Of a DNA stretch of 64,000 nucleotides, positions 10,700 to 22,321 are shown in pieces; within the stretch, counting starts at the first letter, position 1; every line of letters begins with the position of its first letter. The DNA is from Siphonodentalium dalli (taxonomy: Eukaryota > Mollusca > Scaphopoda > Gadilida > Siphonodentaliidae): NCBI GenBank assembly GCA_032622095.1, contig CP136065.1, positions 240,229,530 to 240,293,529 of the forward strand, given 5' to 3'. The notes under the pieces are model-generated. The model saw nothing but the letters and a program-made list of their open reading frames with translations. It did no database searches and was not told the DNA's origin. A program made the translations under genes and the position numbers.

Positions 10700-12418
10700 T
10701 TTTCTGGACATTCTGTTTCAATTCCAGAATTTTGATGAATACAAATGGCTACGGGAGACCTAGGATCAGTTTAAAGTTCCGCATGACAGACACACTACTA
10801 CACTAGCGAGGACATCAATTGAGCAAGAGTGGAAGTGCAGAATAGAAGCGGTAGAGAATAGATGGGAACAACACGATAGGATGCATCTAATGTCTTCTAT
10901 CAATGTTCGTCATGGCACCTCCGCAGTTAAAATGATTGATAGACAAGGTTAGGAACTAGACCAACACACAGCCTCTTCCATTACTCCCCTGCAGACTACC
11001 GCTCCGTTGATTAACTTCAAAACAACTAAAAGAACTTGTGAGCAGAACGTCTCCCAAAATTGAACGGGTTTTGTCCAGAAATGGCAATCTACGCTCCGAC
11101 TTTAATTAAGCCTTCATGCGATGTGTTCTCAGACAGAGAAATTAAAACGGCAAAGAAAAAACGCTGATGGTAATTCTGCGGAAAATTTGCCTCAAAGGAG
11201 ACGGTGGTATAGTCTGGAATGAGAATCGGGCGGGTGAGAATACCGAGAAATAGCACCAACGAATGCGGTGATTAATGGTGATTCCAAAAATTGCTGTTTC
11301 CAAATGCTTGGTTTTTGACAGAAGAGCGTAATTTTACGATTGCCTTGGAGACACACAAAAAATGAACCAATTAGATGATCGGGAATCATTTGTTGCTAAC
11401 GTACAGACCTAATCTACATGTTTGGGTTCTTAAATGTAATCTTCCAATTTGTATATATAATTAGAATAGCCCCGGAACCAATGGAACCAATAAATTTGGT
11501 TGTTTAACTGATTTTGTTGTTGTAGATTGCTGATTATACTTGCCTCTGTTTCTGGAATTGGGGATTAGATAACTGATGGAACGGCACGTTAGATGGCACC
11601 TCGAGGAGTCGATGTCTCTAAATGACTTTACTGCGGAGAATGACTGTATATACCTGTTACATAAACTAACGTTGTATTTTCAATCATTCTATAAATAAAA
11701 CCAACATAATTTTCAAGCCTTAAGATAAACCTCATAATTTATTGATTTTTGTGGCATTCCAGACATCAAGGGGGGGTGAGGGGCACAGGAGGGGGGTTGG
11801 GGACATCAAAATAGGTAAAAACTAATTTTATACAATTACGAGCTGAAACAGACACGTCCTTTATAATATATTCAGCGGCGGAGAACATTTTTATCTTTTA
11901 GGCATATTAATTTTTTTTTTAAACAATTCACTTTTTTTATTTTTATTTTTTATTGAACTCCTTGCTCAATTTAACAAAACATGATTTTCTATTCTATTAT
12001 AATTGTAGACACTTCTAGGCCATGGATATTTTGTATCTTCGCAGGTGGGAGAGTCAAAGTGTCAGGGAATATATCATGTTCGTCCCTATTTTATGACACA
12101 TTTATAATAAATACACACACACACTTCTTATGCTTTAATCTACTGTAAAGATATTTCTTAGCAGACAATTGTTTGTTTTTTTTTTTATTTTTATTCATTT
12201 TTTGCTAGTTTGATTTCATACAAATACATATATCAATATATACATGTATGATTTTATTCCTAAAAATAATTTGAATGCACATGGGTTTGTGATTTTTTTT
12301 CCTTTTGGAAGAGTGTTATTTGAAGCCGGATGCTCCATTTAAACGCGGATCTGACCTCTCATTAGCAGGCAAATTTATATCTTATAGTCATTCTTAGAGG
12401 GTCATTTTCGGTCCTTTA
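10700..12418. other. Long unassigned stretch
   Basis: No gene or named repeat recognised over about 1.7 kb. About 10696-10760 shares TCTGGACATTCTGTTTC-like words with 27345-27400. A poly-T and poly-A rich segment lies at 11900-12320, with a short (CA)n run at 12110-12124. G-rich runs sit at 11770-11800. Confidence 0.4.
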
Positions 12419-12672
12419 TTAACCCTTTTAGTGCCAGGTCGATTTTTGTATCAACCCATATACCCTGTGCCAATGCATTCTCTTATATTTGCGAGTCGAC
12501 CATAGGTCGCCTCGCATATATAAGAGAATGCATTGGCCTAACAATTTTTTTTTTTTTTTTATTTTTTTTTACAATTTTTTACAATTTTAATAATTTATTC
12601 TTATATTCTTTAACAGACTTATTTTGTAGGTTTAGGGCCGATGAGATCGGCCCCTAGCACTCAAAGGGTTAA
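12419..12672. mobile_element. Family B relative with variant TIR
   Basis: TTAACCCTTTTAGTGCCAGG at the left and CCTAGCACTCAAAGGGTTAA at the right are inverted, so the terminus is TTAA-CCCTTTNAGTGC rather than CCCTTTACCCAACA. It holds one copy of the same self-complementary hairpin module (12470-12538), then poly-T and GGGCCGATGAGATCGGCCC, a perfect small palindrome. TTAA flanks fit a piggyBac-like insertion. Confidence 0.82.
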
Positions 12673-12713
12673 TTTACAGCTCATCAATACCCCCAATCAT
12701 TATAACTTGGTGG

Positions 12714-12806
12714 GCTATATATAACCATCATTTTATTCTTCTGATTATATGACCTATATTATATAGGTCATATAATCAGAAGAATAAAATGATGGTTATA
12801 TATAGC
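12714..12806. repeat. Perfect 93 bp palindrome
   Basis: The 46 bases 12714-12759 and 12761-12806 are exact reverse complements around the single base 12760. The arm starts GCTATATATAACCATCATTT and reaches GACCTATAT at the centre. There is no spacer and no mismatch. Confidence 0.95.
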
Positions 12807-12999
12807 ATTATTCCCTGGCTACGATACTCACATGTACAAAGTACCAGAATAAGTTCCAGGCAAATTAAAATAAAAGCTGGGAAATAAAATCATTACAAGC
12901 AAAAACTTTATTACAATTATTGACAACAAAGTCAATTCACCAATATACAACGTAGAGATAAATTTACACGGCACCAGCTGTAAGTATTGGTTTTTGTCA

Positions 13000-13452
13000 A
13001 AGCCTGAGTTTTGTGTGGCTGTCATATGCAGAATGAGGTCCCCAGAGGCTGAATTTAGTGACCGTATCCCGCATAGCAGGCTAGCATCACTAAATTCAAC
13101 CTCTGGGGACCTTATTCTGCTTAGGCCTCATCTTCTCTGGAAAATTCATTTATTATCAAATTTCTATAGAAACTTCTTCACATAGATTTGATTTCTTTTT
13201 TAGTTTAGTTTCTCTATATCACCAAATTGGCAGACGACACATTACATAATCGAGGTTCCCAATGGGTGTACATCACAATATTCACCATTTGGGAACTTCA
13301 ATCTGAGTCTATGTCTCCCATGAGGCCATGCAGAATGAGGTTCCCAGAGGGTGAATTTAGTGATTCTACCCCACTATGTGGGATAGCGTCACTAAATTCA
13401 CCCTCTGGGGACCTCATTTTGCAAATGACAGGCACACTAAACTCAGACTTGT
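13000..13452. mobile_element. Family C element, full length
   Basis: Terminal AAGCCTGAGTTTTGTGTGG and its inverted partner CACACTAAACTCAGACTT bound three hairpins in series. Hairpin 1 (13029-13120) and hairpin 3 (13332-13424) are copies of GCAGAATGAGGTCCCCAGAG...CTCATTCTGC. Hairpin 2 (about 13253-13305) is GGTTCCCAATGGGTG...CACCATTTGGGAAC. No coding capacity and no superfamily hallmark recognised. Confidence 0.85.
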
Positions 13453-13587
13453 TTTTGTCAAAGCGTTTACCCGGCCATATTCATGAGGAATAAATAATAA
13501 ACCAACTGAAGAAAAACTGGGTAAACAGGTTACAGAAGACGAGGTGATGAAATCTTCAATATACAAAATCTCAGACCTTCAAATAAA

Positions 13588-13975
13588 CTGACATTAGGAG
13601 TTTACATAAGGGTGATATCAGTGACACTGCATCTGACATTAGGAGTTTACATGAGGGTGATATCAGTGACACTGCATCTGATATTAGGAGTTTACATAAG
13701 GGTGACATGTACAGTAATGCGCTCAGTAATCGACCCCTTAACCACAGCAGAATTATGGGTAACTTTTCAGGATTTAGTCGGAAATATGGCTTGTTGCCAT
13801 TCATCGGAAAGCTCTCAGTGAGAGCGATATTTCTGACTAAATCCTGAAAAGTTACCCATAATTCTGCTGTGGTTAAGGGGTCGATTACTTAAGGCATTAC
13901 TATATGACACTGCATCTGATATTGGAAGTTTACATAAGGGTGATATCAGTGACACTGCATCTCATATAGTAATGT
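13588..13975. repeat. 45 bp minisatellite split by a MITE
   Basis: The unit contains ATAAGGGTGATATCAGTGAC, ACTGCATCTGA and ATTAGGAGTTTAC. About three units lie before, and more than one after, the family A insertion at 13710-13904. Because 45 is a multiple of 3, frames across it look like 15-residue peptide repeats. I regard those as artefact. Confidence 0.85.
13710..13904. mobile_element. Family A MITE inside a minisatellite
   Basis: Left TACAGTAATGCGCTCAGTAA and right ATTACTTAAGGCATTACTATA. The array unit is broken at ...GACATG-TA and resumes TA-TGACACTGC, consistent with TA target use. Confidence 0.88.
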
Positions 13976-15468
13976 CACTTAGGCCATCAGGACCAGAAGA
14001 AGTTATCAGATGTTTTACAGGTCTTCGTGTTCAATGTTTGTCACTTCTGACGTTTTCCCAATAAGTACGTGAAGATAATGGCTTTAAAACTTTCATAATG
14101 TTGTTTGGCTAGAAATCATTGCTTTGCCTGAGTAATGGGATTGCAGCGTCTAATCGACATGCCTCTGCAACTGGGGACACAAATGAAACTTGTACAGCTG
14201 TGCACAGATTAAAAACCCCAGGGAGCACTTTTCTTGCTCACTTTCAGGGGTGCAGGAGAAGGTGGGGGCAACTCCCCCTCCTGTCCTCCATCAAAGGGTG
14301 CACAGGGTGGTACAAAGTGCCCTTTCATTCTCTGTATGACTAAAATAATCTCATACTGTAAAAGTACATTTATTCATGGTGGTCCAATTTTCATGGTTGC
14401 TGATAACCACAATTTTTTTTTATAAACCCACAAAAACATTATCTTTGATGCTATCGGGGTCACAGTTTTGAGAAATGTCATGCGGGAGGTAACTCTATTG
14501 ACCCGATGTACAGATAAAGCCTAGGAAGGTAACTCTATCAATCTGGGATAGGGCCCTGAGAGTCATAAGTTTCCATATCCAGAGACAGGCTACACGTGGA
14601 AATCCTATAAATATCCAACATGATAAAAAGAACACTAAGGTTAATTTGATGATCATCTATTGAAATCCTGATGAGGATTAAACACAATAAATTAACTACT
14701 GGATAATTAGTTCAACAGATGTTCATAGCAACTGCTTTGTTCAGTTAATAAGCTCTAGTGTTCTTGTGTGACTCTACAACCATTGTCTGTGGTTGTGACA
14801 CACACTGATGCCTGTCACTAGTATAGAATCATACAAACTCCAGGCAGAGTTATCTCCCATCGCTCCGCTGAGATACCACTGCCATAATGACATTAATTGG
14901 TATGGAATTCTTACGTGTTTTTATTTCTTATGTTTTAGGATTAAAATTGTCTATGTCTGGCTCAGTTCATATTGTTCTTATCAATACCGAAAGAATTACC
15001 ATTATTGCATACTTTAAAAACAATTTGGTGGTCAAAACAAGATAATAGGTGACTAAATAGTAGTAAATACAGTTCCGCAACGATATGTAAAAATATATTT
15101 ATCGTCTGCAAAGTACACTCATTGTGGCAGTGATATATCGCAGCGACAGCGTAGAGGGCGCTGTATGGAGTTTGAGAATCATACAGAACAAGAAGTTAAG
15201 GGAGTTCCTTTAAATAGCAATGTTAGCTGCAGGCGTGAAAGTCAGATGCTGTTGCAAGCTTCCTTTCATTGAGTTGTCAGGAGATATCTTGAGAAAATTG
15301 CAATTAGGGTATAGTACTATATGCCCAATTGTTTTCAAGCAAGAAACCATTGAAACTAATGACATATGAAACCAACTAATCACAGCCAATAAAAGTCTTA
15401 GCAGCAAAAGTCATTCAAGGAAAGCCAATTCTACTTCACATAAATTGAGTATATAATGGGAGGGAGGT
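13976..15468. other. Unassigned DNA
   Basis: No gene recognised. About 14350-14440 (TTCATGGTGG, TTTTCATGGTTGCTGATAAC, poly-T, CACAAAAAC) resembles 9635-9690 and is probably a short dispersed repeat. GGTAACTCTAT occurs twice at 14488-14545. A TTAACCTTAGT-like pair of arms may exist around 14630-14760 but is not convincing. Confidence 0.4.
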
Positions 15469-15490
15469 GGGGGGGGGGGGGGGGGGGGGG
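15469..15490. repeat. Poly-G run of 22
   Basis: An uninterrupted guanine tract directly before a duplicated TATCCAACATAAATTGAGTATATAA neighbourhood. Long poly-G is prone to slippage and assembly error. Confidence 0.9.
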
Positions 15491-15516
15491 TATCCAACAT
15501 AAATTGAGTATATAAC

Positions 15517-15830
15517 TACAGTAATGCCCTAAATAATCAACTCCTTAACCACAGCAGAATTATGGGTAATTTTTCAGTATTTAGTCGGAAATATGGCTTG
15601 TTGCCATTCATCGGAAAGCTCTCAGTGTGGTCTTTACAGTAATGCCCTAAATAATCAACTCCTGAACCACAGCAGAATTATGGGAAATTTCTCAGGATTT
15701 AGTCGGAAATATGGCTTGTTGCCATTCATCGGAAAGCTCTGTGAGACAAGGCATATTTCCGACAAAATCCTGAAAAATTACCCATAATTCTGCTGTGGTT
15801 ATGGAGTCGATTATTCAGGGCATCACTGTA
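15517..15830. mobile_element. Family A MITE with duplicated left arm
   Basis: A left arm (15517-15634, TACAGTAATGCCCTAAATAA through CGGAAAGCTCTCAGTG) is followed by a second complete element starting TACAGTAATGCC at 15635 and ending ATCACTGTA at 15830. The same left-arm doubling occurs at 25258-25566. Confidence 0.85.
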
Positions 15831-15894
15831 TAATGGTGAGTTTCATCCATGATAGCCATGCAGCCATACTGTGTTCCAAAGTCTGGAATTAATG

Positions 15895-16050
15895 TGTGAC
15901 AGTTGAGGCCTAAGCAGATCGAATGCGGTCCCCTGAGTGTTAATTTTGTTATGCTACATGTATAGCCCTCTGTGCAAGATAGTGTCACTAAATTCACCCT
16001 ATGGGGACCTCATTTTTCAAATGTCAGACACACTATATCCAGGCTTGTAC
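15895..16050. mobile_element. Family C element, one hairpin
   Basis: A diverged hairpin (CTAAGCAGATCGAATGCGGT ... GGGGACCTCATTTTTC) runs to the terminal GTCAGACACACTATATCCAG and GCTTGTA. Its right end abuts the family G insertion at 16051. Confidence 0.8.
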
Positions 16051-16554
16051 TAGATCATGCCATGCTAACACCCGTAGAGATCATATTCCACCAGTAAAAA
16101 CCTTGGAATTTTTTTTTTAAGTTTTGACAGGGAACCTTATAAAGTCGAAAAAATAACACAGGGAACATATTTCTTAATTATTATCTGTTCCTTAATAATG
16201 TAATTCACTGTAGGCGAAGGACCCAACTCAAAATTGCATGCTTTTCTGTGACTTTTGTGAGCCAATATCGCAATAAACATTCAATTAATTACCCAGGAGA
16301 ACTTCCATAATTGTAAGAAACGCAAAGCAAAATTGATCACAAAGTCAATTAAATCATGAAACTTCGAGTTGGGATCTTCACCCGCAGTGAAGTACATTAT
16401 TAAGAACATATTATAGCAAATCAATATATTCCCTGCGTTATTTTTCGACTTTATAAGGTTTCCTGTGAAAACTTTAAAAAGTTCCAAGGTTTAGTACTGG
16501 TGCAATATGATCTCTACGGGTGTTAGCCAGAGTAAAGATTCATGGCATGATCTA
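16051..16554. mobile_element. Family G element with 9 bp target duplication
   Basis: Starts TAGATCATGCCATG and ends CATGGCATGATCTA. GGCTTGTAC occurs immediately on both sides (16042-16050 and 16555-16563), a perfect 9 bp duplication derived from the end of the neighbouring family C copy. Internal arms include GTAGAGATCATATTCCACCA and AACCTTATAAAGTCGAAAAA, inverted at 16420-16530. A 9 bp duplication suggests a Mutator-like element, while 8 bp would suggest hAT. The interior is non-coding. Confidence 0.85.
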
Positions 16555-16563
16555 GGCTTGTAC

Positions 16564-17074
16564 ATGTACATGTACCAACCTATAACAAGCTGGTTTTAGT
16601 CAAGGGAAACTAGGATTATTGTCGAAACTGATATCTAGGCAAGAGATGTTTGAATGTGTATAAAATGAAGCAGCGTCTTATCGTCCCATCGACCGAGTGC
16701 CACAAGCCTGTGATACAATCTACAAATTGAATTTTCCGTCCTAATGCATGCCTTGATTGCAACAAATCTTGAAGTTTATTTCAAGCCTGAGGGGTCAATT
16801 GACCATTCTGGCACGGATTGAATCGAAGCGTCGATAAGGAAGCTCTGGGAGAGAGGAATTTGAAGTACTAATGCCCAGCGGAATCGAGTCTTTGCTGGCA
16901 TATTGAGATCTTCTCAATGATTAGCTAATTTCAAGAATTAGACAGCCATATAATACGTTAGTTCGTTTGCATGAAATTCAATCAAACACAAGCCTAGGAG
17001 TTATGCAAGACAATGTTTGAAAATAATTATACACAACATTTTATTTTTCATCTAGAATTCCCTTTTCCAATCTT
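16564..17074. other. Unassigned DNA
   Basis: No gene or recognised repeat. Base composition resembles the surroundings. Confidence 0.4.
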
Positions 17075-17440
17075 TTAACCCTTTACCCAACAAAACGGCC
17101 AAAAACGCCCAAATAAAGCTTCAACAGCCTAAAATATCTTTGGTCTGTCTCAATAACACCATACAAATATGGATCTCATTGGAACCGATTCATTGACCAC
17201 ATTGTGATGGTTACAGTTATGCCCTGTGCCAATGCATTCTCTTATATATGCGAGTCGACAATAGGTCGCCTCGCATATATACATGTAAGAGAATGCATTG
17301 GCCTAAAAAAAATCTTTTTTTTAACACTTTTTACCATTTTTTCTTACATTCTTTAACAATTTTGTCTTACATTTTTTAACAATTTTTATAATATTTTTCT
17401 ACATTCTTTGACAATTTTATCATTTTTAATATGTGTTAAG
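17075..17440. mobile_element. Family B MITE, left part only
   Basis: Starts TTAACCCTTTACCCAACAAA and keeps the left hairpin module (17225-17305, with a small ACATGTA insertion) and the poly-T/TTCTTACATTCTTTAACAA spacer, here partly duplicated. It stops at ATATGTGTTAAG without the right module. The 68 bp array begins almost at once. Confidence 0.8.
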
Positions 17441-17448
17441 AATCCTGA

Positions 17449-18182
17449 AATGTTCAGATAATAAGTTTAACCCTTTCTATACTAAAGCATCATTGATGAG
17501 TAGTTCCCATAGGAAATGATCAGATAATAAGTTTAACCCTTTCTATACTAAAGCATCATTGATGAGTAGTTACCCCATAGGAAATGTTCAGATAATAAGT
17601 TTAACCCTTTCTATACTAAAACATCATTGATGAGTAGTTATCCCTTAGGAAATGTTCAGATAATAAGTTTAACTCTTTCTATACTAAAGCATCATTGATG
17701 AGTAGTTATCCCATAGGAAATGTTCAGATAATAAGTTTAACCTTTTCTATACTAAAGCATCATTGATGAGTAGTTATCATATAGGAAATGTTCAGATAAT
17801 AATTTTAACCCTTTCTATACTAAAGCATCAATGATGAGTAGTTATCCCATAGGAAATGTTCAGATAATAAGTTTAACCATTTCTATACTAAAGCATCATT
17901 GATGAGTAGTTATCCCATAGGAACTGTTCAGATAATAAGTTTAACCCTTTCTATACTAAAGCATCATTGATGAGTAGTTATCCCATAGGAAATGTTCAGA
18001 TGTTTGTAGAATTTAATTATTATGTGGACATTTCCACCATTGAATAGGAATCCTTCTGAGTTGTATTATGATTTTGCCTATCTGTTGTCTGCTTATATTT
18101 CCTGAACATCCCTTCAGATGAATAATAGACCATTCTAGTGTTTACTTTTATAACTGAATGGGAGAATCCAGTCAGTAAATAA
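17449..18182. repeat. 68 bp minisatellite, array 1, plus 3' flank
   Basis: About eight tandem units of CAGATAATAAGTTTAACCCT, TTCTATACTAAAGCATCATT and GATGAGTAGTTATCCCATAG fill 17449-18003. The following ~180 bp (ATAGGAATCCTTCT..., CTGTTGTCTGCTTATATT, TGGGAGAATCCA) is homologous to the sequence after array 2 (21240-21370), so array plus flank are parts of one repeated element. Confidence 0.9.
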
Positions 18183-18184
18183 AG

Positions 18185-19402
18185 GCATAAATACATAGGT
18201 CCTGTTATACATGTATATCTGAGACTGGAGTAAAGAAAGACTTAAAAACATAGGCCCTGTTATACATGTACATCTGAGACTGGAGTAAAGAAAGGCATAA
18301 AAACATAGGCCCTGTTATACATGTACATCTGAGACTGGAGTAAAGAAAGACTTAAAAACATAGGCCCTGTTATACATGTATATCTGAGACTGGAGTAAAA
18401 AAAGGCTTAAAAACATAGGCCCTGTTATACATGTACATCTGAGACTGGAGTAAAGAAAGACTTAAAAACATAGGCCCTGTTATACATGTACATCTGAGAC
18501 TGGAGTAAAAAAAAGGCTTAAAAACATAGGCCCTGTTATACATGTACATCTGAGACTGGAGTAAAGAAAGACTTAAAAACATAGGCCCTGTTATACATGT
18601 ACATCTGAGACTGGAGTAAAGAAAGGCATAAAAACATAGGCCCTGTTATACATGTACATCTGAGACTGGAGTAAAGAAAGGCTTAAAAACATAGGCCCTG
18701 TTATACATGTACATCTGAGACTGGAGTAAAGAAAGGCATAAAACATAGGTCCTGTTATACATGTACATCTGAGACTGGAGTAAAGAAAGACTTAAAAACA
18801 TAGGCCCTGTTATACATGTACATCTGAGACTGGAGTAAAGAAAGGCTTAAAAACATAGGCCCTGTTATACATGTACATCTGAGACTGGAGTAAAGAAAGA
18901 CTTAAAAACATAGGCCCTGTTATACATGTACATCTGAGACTGGAGTAAAGAAAGGCTTAAAAACATAGGCCCTGTTATACATGTACATCTGAGACGGGAG
19001 TAAAGAAAGGCTTAAAAACATAGGCCCTGTTATACATGTATATCTGAGACTGGAGTGAAGAAAGGCTTAAAAACATAGGCCCTGTTATACATGTATATCT
19101 GAGACTGGAGTAAAGAAAGGCTTAAAAACATAGGCCCTGTTATACATGTACATCTGAGACTGGAGTAAAGAAAGGCTTAAAAACATAGGCCCTGTTATAC
19201 ATGTACATCTGAGACTGGAGTAAAGAAAGGCTTAAAAACATAGGCCCTGTTATACATGTACATCTGAGACTGGAGTAAAGAAAGGCATAAAAACATAGGC
19301 CCTGTTATACATGTACATCTGAGACTGGAGTGAAGAAAGGCTTAAAAACATAGGCCCTGTTATACATGTATATCTGAGACTGGAGTAAAGAAAGGCTTAA
19401 AA
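18185..19402. repeat. 55 bp minisatellite, ~22 units
   Basis: The unit contains AAACATAGGCCCTGTTATAC, ATGTACATCTGAGACTGG and AGTAAAGAAAGGCTTA. Units are very similar. Substitutions at the AAAGACTT/AAAGGCTT/AAAGGCATA position alternate through much of the left half, suggesting a ~110 bp dimer as the amplified unit. Minus-strand frames across it (18370-18582) are repeat artefacts because 55 is not a multiple of 3. Confidence 0.95.
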
Positions 19403-19432
19403 ACCTACAGGTAGCCATTTATACATGTATAT

Positions 19433-19899
19433 TTACATACCGGTACTAGGTGTGATTATCACTAAATCCAGCATTCTGATTGGTCGGCGCCCACGTGGCT
19501 AGTTGCAGTTATTTCTCGGTGAACGCGCAACAGCTCATAACACCAGGCTCATAATTACATCGACGCGTCATATGTTTGGGAAAGACGAACGCATAATGTT
19601 TTGGGCGCATTTGGACTCGCGCAGGATTGACTTAATAAATCATCGGGTTTCAATATAAAGAGAAATTGTTCCTGTTAACTTTTGCCAAGGGTGCTATGGT
19701 ATATTTTGGGCTGGTTTTGTCACGATACACTTTTCGATTTAAATACATTTACAAAAGTGGCTTTTTCGCTAAATGTATATAAATATAAGGATTAACTGTC
19801 ATGTGGACTGTTTTTATGGAGATGTAACCGTGAGGTAAGTGGTCATAACATGTATGTAAAACCCTTCAAAACAGTCCACATGACAGTTAATCCTTATAT
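19433..19899. other. Probable insertion in the last 55 bp unit, with foldback
   Basis: The last array unit is disrupted. ATTTATACATGTATA stops at about 19432, and the matching TATCTGAGACTGG continues at about 19900. The intervening ~465 bp includes a 31 bp perfect inverted pair (19784-19814 and 19868-19898; arm begins TATAAGGATTAACTGTCATG) around a 53 bp loop. I do not recognise the insert. Confidence 0.6.
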
Positions 19900-20428
19900 A
19901 TCTGAGACTGGAAAAATATGCAGGGGAGAAGAACAGATACATGTATGTACATGCATGTACAGTATACTAGTAATACTAAACAAAAAGTGATACTGGTTAT
20001 ACTATAGTAATTGAAATTCAGAATTTACATGGGTTCAATGAACATTCATATGTACATGTACATTCTATGTCCCGAGATTAAATATTTCATGAATTAGACA
20101 GTCACACGTATATTAAGTTCATAACATAGGTAACTTGCCTGATATTCAATCAAACTCGAGCTTCCCGGACCCCGGTATAAGATATATATGAGACAATGTA
20201 TGAAAATAATTATACAAGTTTTATTTCTACACGTACCTAGAAATCCCTGTTTTAATCTGTTAAAGGGGTAGGCCCAGTTTGCAAGTCTGAGAATGTTTTT
20301 ATCATCATGCAACAGTTAGCAACTAATTACATACATGTACTATTAAAGTCTGAATGGAATTTATGTTGAGTAAGAACACTAAATTTGTTCCATTTAGACT
20401 TTCAAACTGGGACTGCCTGATTAAACCA

Positions 20429-21382
20429 TTAATTTCTATACTAAAGAATCATTGATGAGTAGTTATATACATAGGAAATGTTCAGATAATAAGTTTAACC
20501 CTTTCTGTACTAAAGAATCATTGATGAGTAGTTATATACCATAGGAAATGTTCAGATAATAAGTTTAACCCTTTCTGTACTAAAGAATCATTGATGAGTA
20601 GTTATACCATAGGAAATTTTCAGATAATAAGTTTAACCCTTTCTGTACTAAAGAATCATTGATGAGTAGTTATCCCATAGGAAATGTTCAGATAATAAGT
20701 TTAACCCTTTCTGTACTAAAGAATCATTGATGAGTAGTTATATACCATAGGAAATTTTCAGATAATAAGTTTAACCCTTTCTGTACAAAAGAATCATTGA
20801 TGAGTAGTTATACCATAGGAAATTTTTAGATAATAAGTTTAACCCTTTCTGTACTAAAGAATCATTGATGAGTAGTTATACCATAGGAAATTTTCAGATA
20901 ATAAGTTTAACCCTTTCTGTACTAAAGAATCATTGATGAGTAGTTATACCATAGGAAATGTTCAGATAATAAGTTTAACCCTTTCTGTACTAAAGAATCA
21001 TTGATGAGTAGTTATACCATAGGAAATGTTCAGATAATAAGTTTAACCCTTTCTGTACTAAAGAATCATTGATGAGTAGTTATACCATAGGAAATGTTCA
21101 GATAATAAGTTTAACCCTTTCTGTACTAAAGAATCATTGATGAGTAGTTATACCATAGGAAATTTTCAGATAATAAGTTCAGCAATCGACCATTCATGTA
21201 GGACGTTTGTTGAACTTATTTTCTAAACATTTCCCGCAATAAATAGGATTCCTTTTATTTATCCTTTTATTTATCTGTCATCTGCTTATATTACCTGTAC
21301 ATCCCTGCAAATCAATAATAGATCATTCCGATGTAAAAAATTTAACTGACTGGGAGAATCCACTAAGTATAGAAAGGGTTAA
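20429..21382. mobile_element. TTAA-bounded element carrying 68 bp array 2
   Basis: The left boundary is TTAA-TTTCTATACTAAAG and the right is CACTAAGTATAGAAAGGG-TTAA, so the termini are inverted (CCCTTTCTATACT consensus; the left copy lacks CCC). Inside are about eleven units like array 1 but with ACTAAAGAATCATTGATGAG, ending near 21180. AATAAGTTCA/TTGAACTTATT then forms an inverted pair, followed by the flank shared with 18005-18180. TTAA ends and CCCTTT suggest a piggyBac-like MITE whose internal sequence was amplified. Confidence 0.75.
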
Positions 21383-22321
21383 TATCTATAACATGAACTT
21401 ATGTAATGGCATGATACATGTCCATGAGGTTTAAATCGGCCACACGTGATTAGCTTGTCTCATATATATTTAAAGGGCCTAACAATAGATGACAAATTCA
21501 TTGACACTTTAGTCATTTTCATCAATTCTGAGCACTGAGAAAAACAATGCTCAAGACATAAATTTTTATACAATATTAATAAATAGGGTATTGTTCAGGG
21601 AAAGCCTAGCCGTACTCATCGACCTAATGTTATGTGAAGAATAGGTACTGATACAAAAGAAAATTGCAGGAGAGCGCGAGACACGAAGGAACAGAACTCC
21701 TGTGCAATGCCAATCAATGAAATTTATCGATGGATATATTGTATTTGATCAAATGTTGATTGTATCCAATTAAATAATAGAAGCAAATACATGGATCTCA
21801 AGTGCGTATATAGGTACACTACACACTGGTCGCTAAACCCACCCACAGAAATTCTATGGCCACATACAGCGATGGTTTTATTTGAAATTCTATATGACGA
21901 ATCTCATATTGCATTTAAATTCATTGATATGTATGATTTTTCTGCAGTTATTGATATGAAGATTGTGGTTTTAGAACACAGGTATCCTAGAAGAACAATA
22001 TGCTTGAGAAAAATCGCTAGTCGACAGGATGCAACTAAAGATGGCAAAACGGTAGTAACTTCGAATCTGCAGGAAACTGTTGTATGCAGTTCAACGACTC
22101 AGTGAATCTTGGCGGGGAAGCATTTTTTGTTCTCAAAGAAGTCTTTGTATTTATATACAATTGATAAGTTTTCTCAAAAGAATTGATATTAGCATGCACA
22201 CACATGAGGGTTTCATAATTGCTTTGATTTAACCCTTATATATAATAAAGAACAGTAGCTGAGTCATGGTTGCCATGGCAACACAGACATACTCCTGCTA
22301 TCATCAACACAACAAATAAGG
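21383..22321. other. Unassigned DNA with an open frame
   Basis: A 104-codon plus-strand frame (21791-22105) is fairly rich in protein-like residues, but I see no motif, splice context or homolog. No other feature recognised. Confidence 0.35.

Noticed and set aside
17449-21180. CRISPR array
   Set aside because: Units are contiguous tandem repeats with no variable spacers, in evident eukaryotic DNA.
21791-22105. 104-codon plus-strand frame
   Set aside because: No motif, no splice context and no repeat-independent support.
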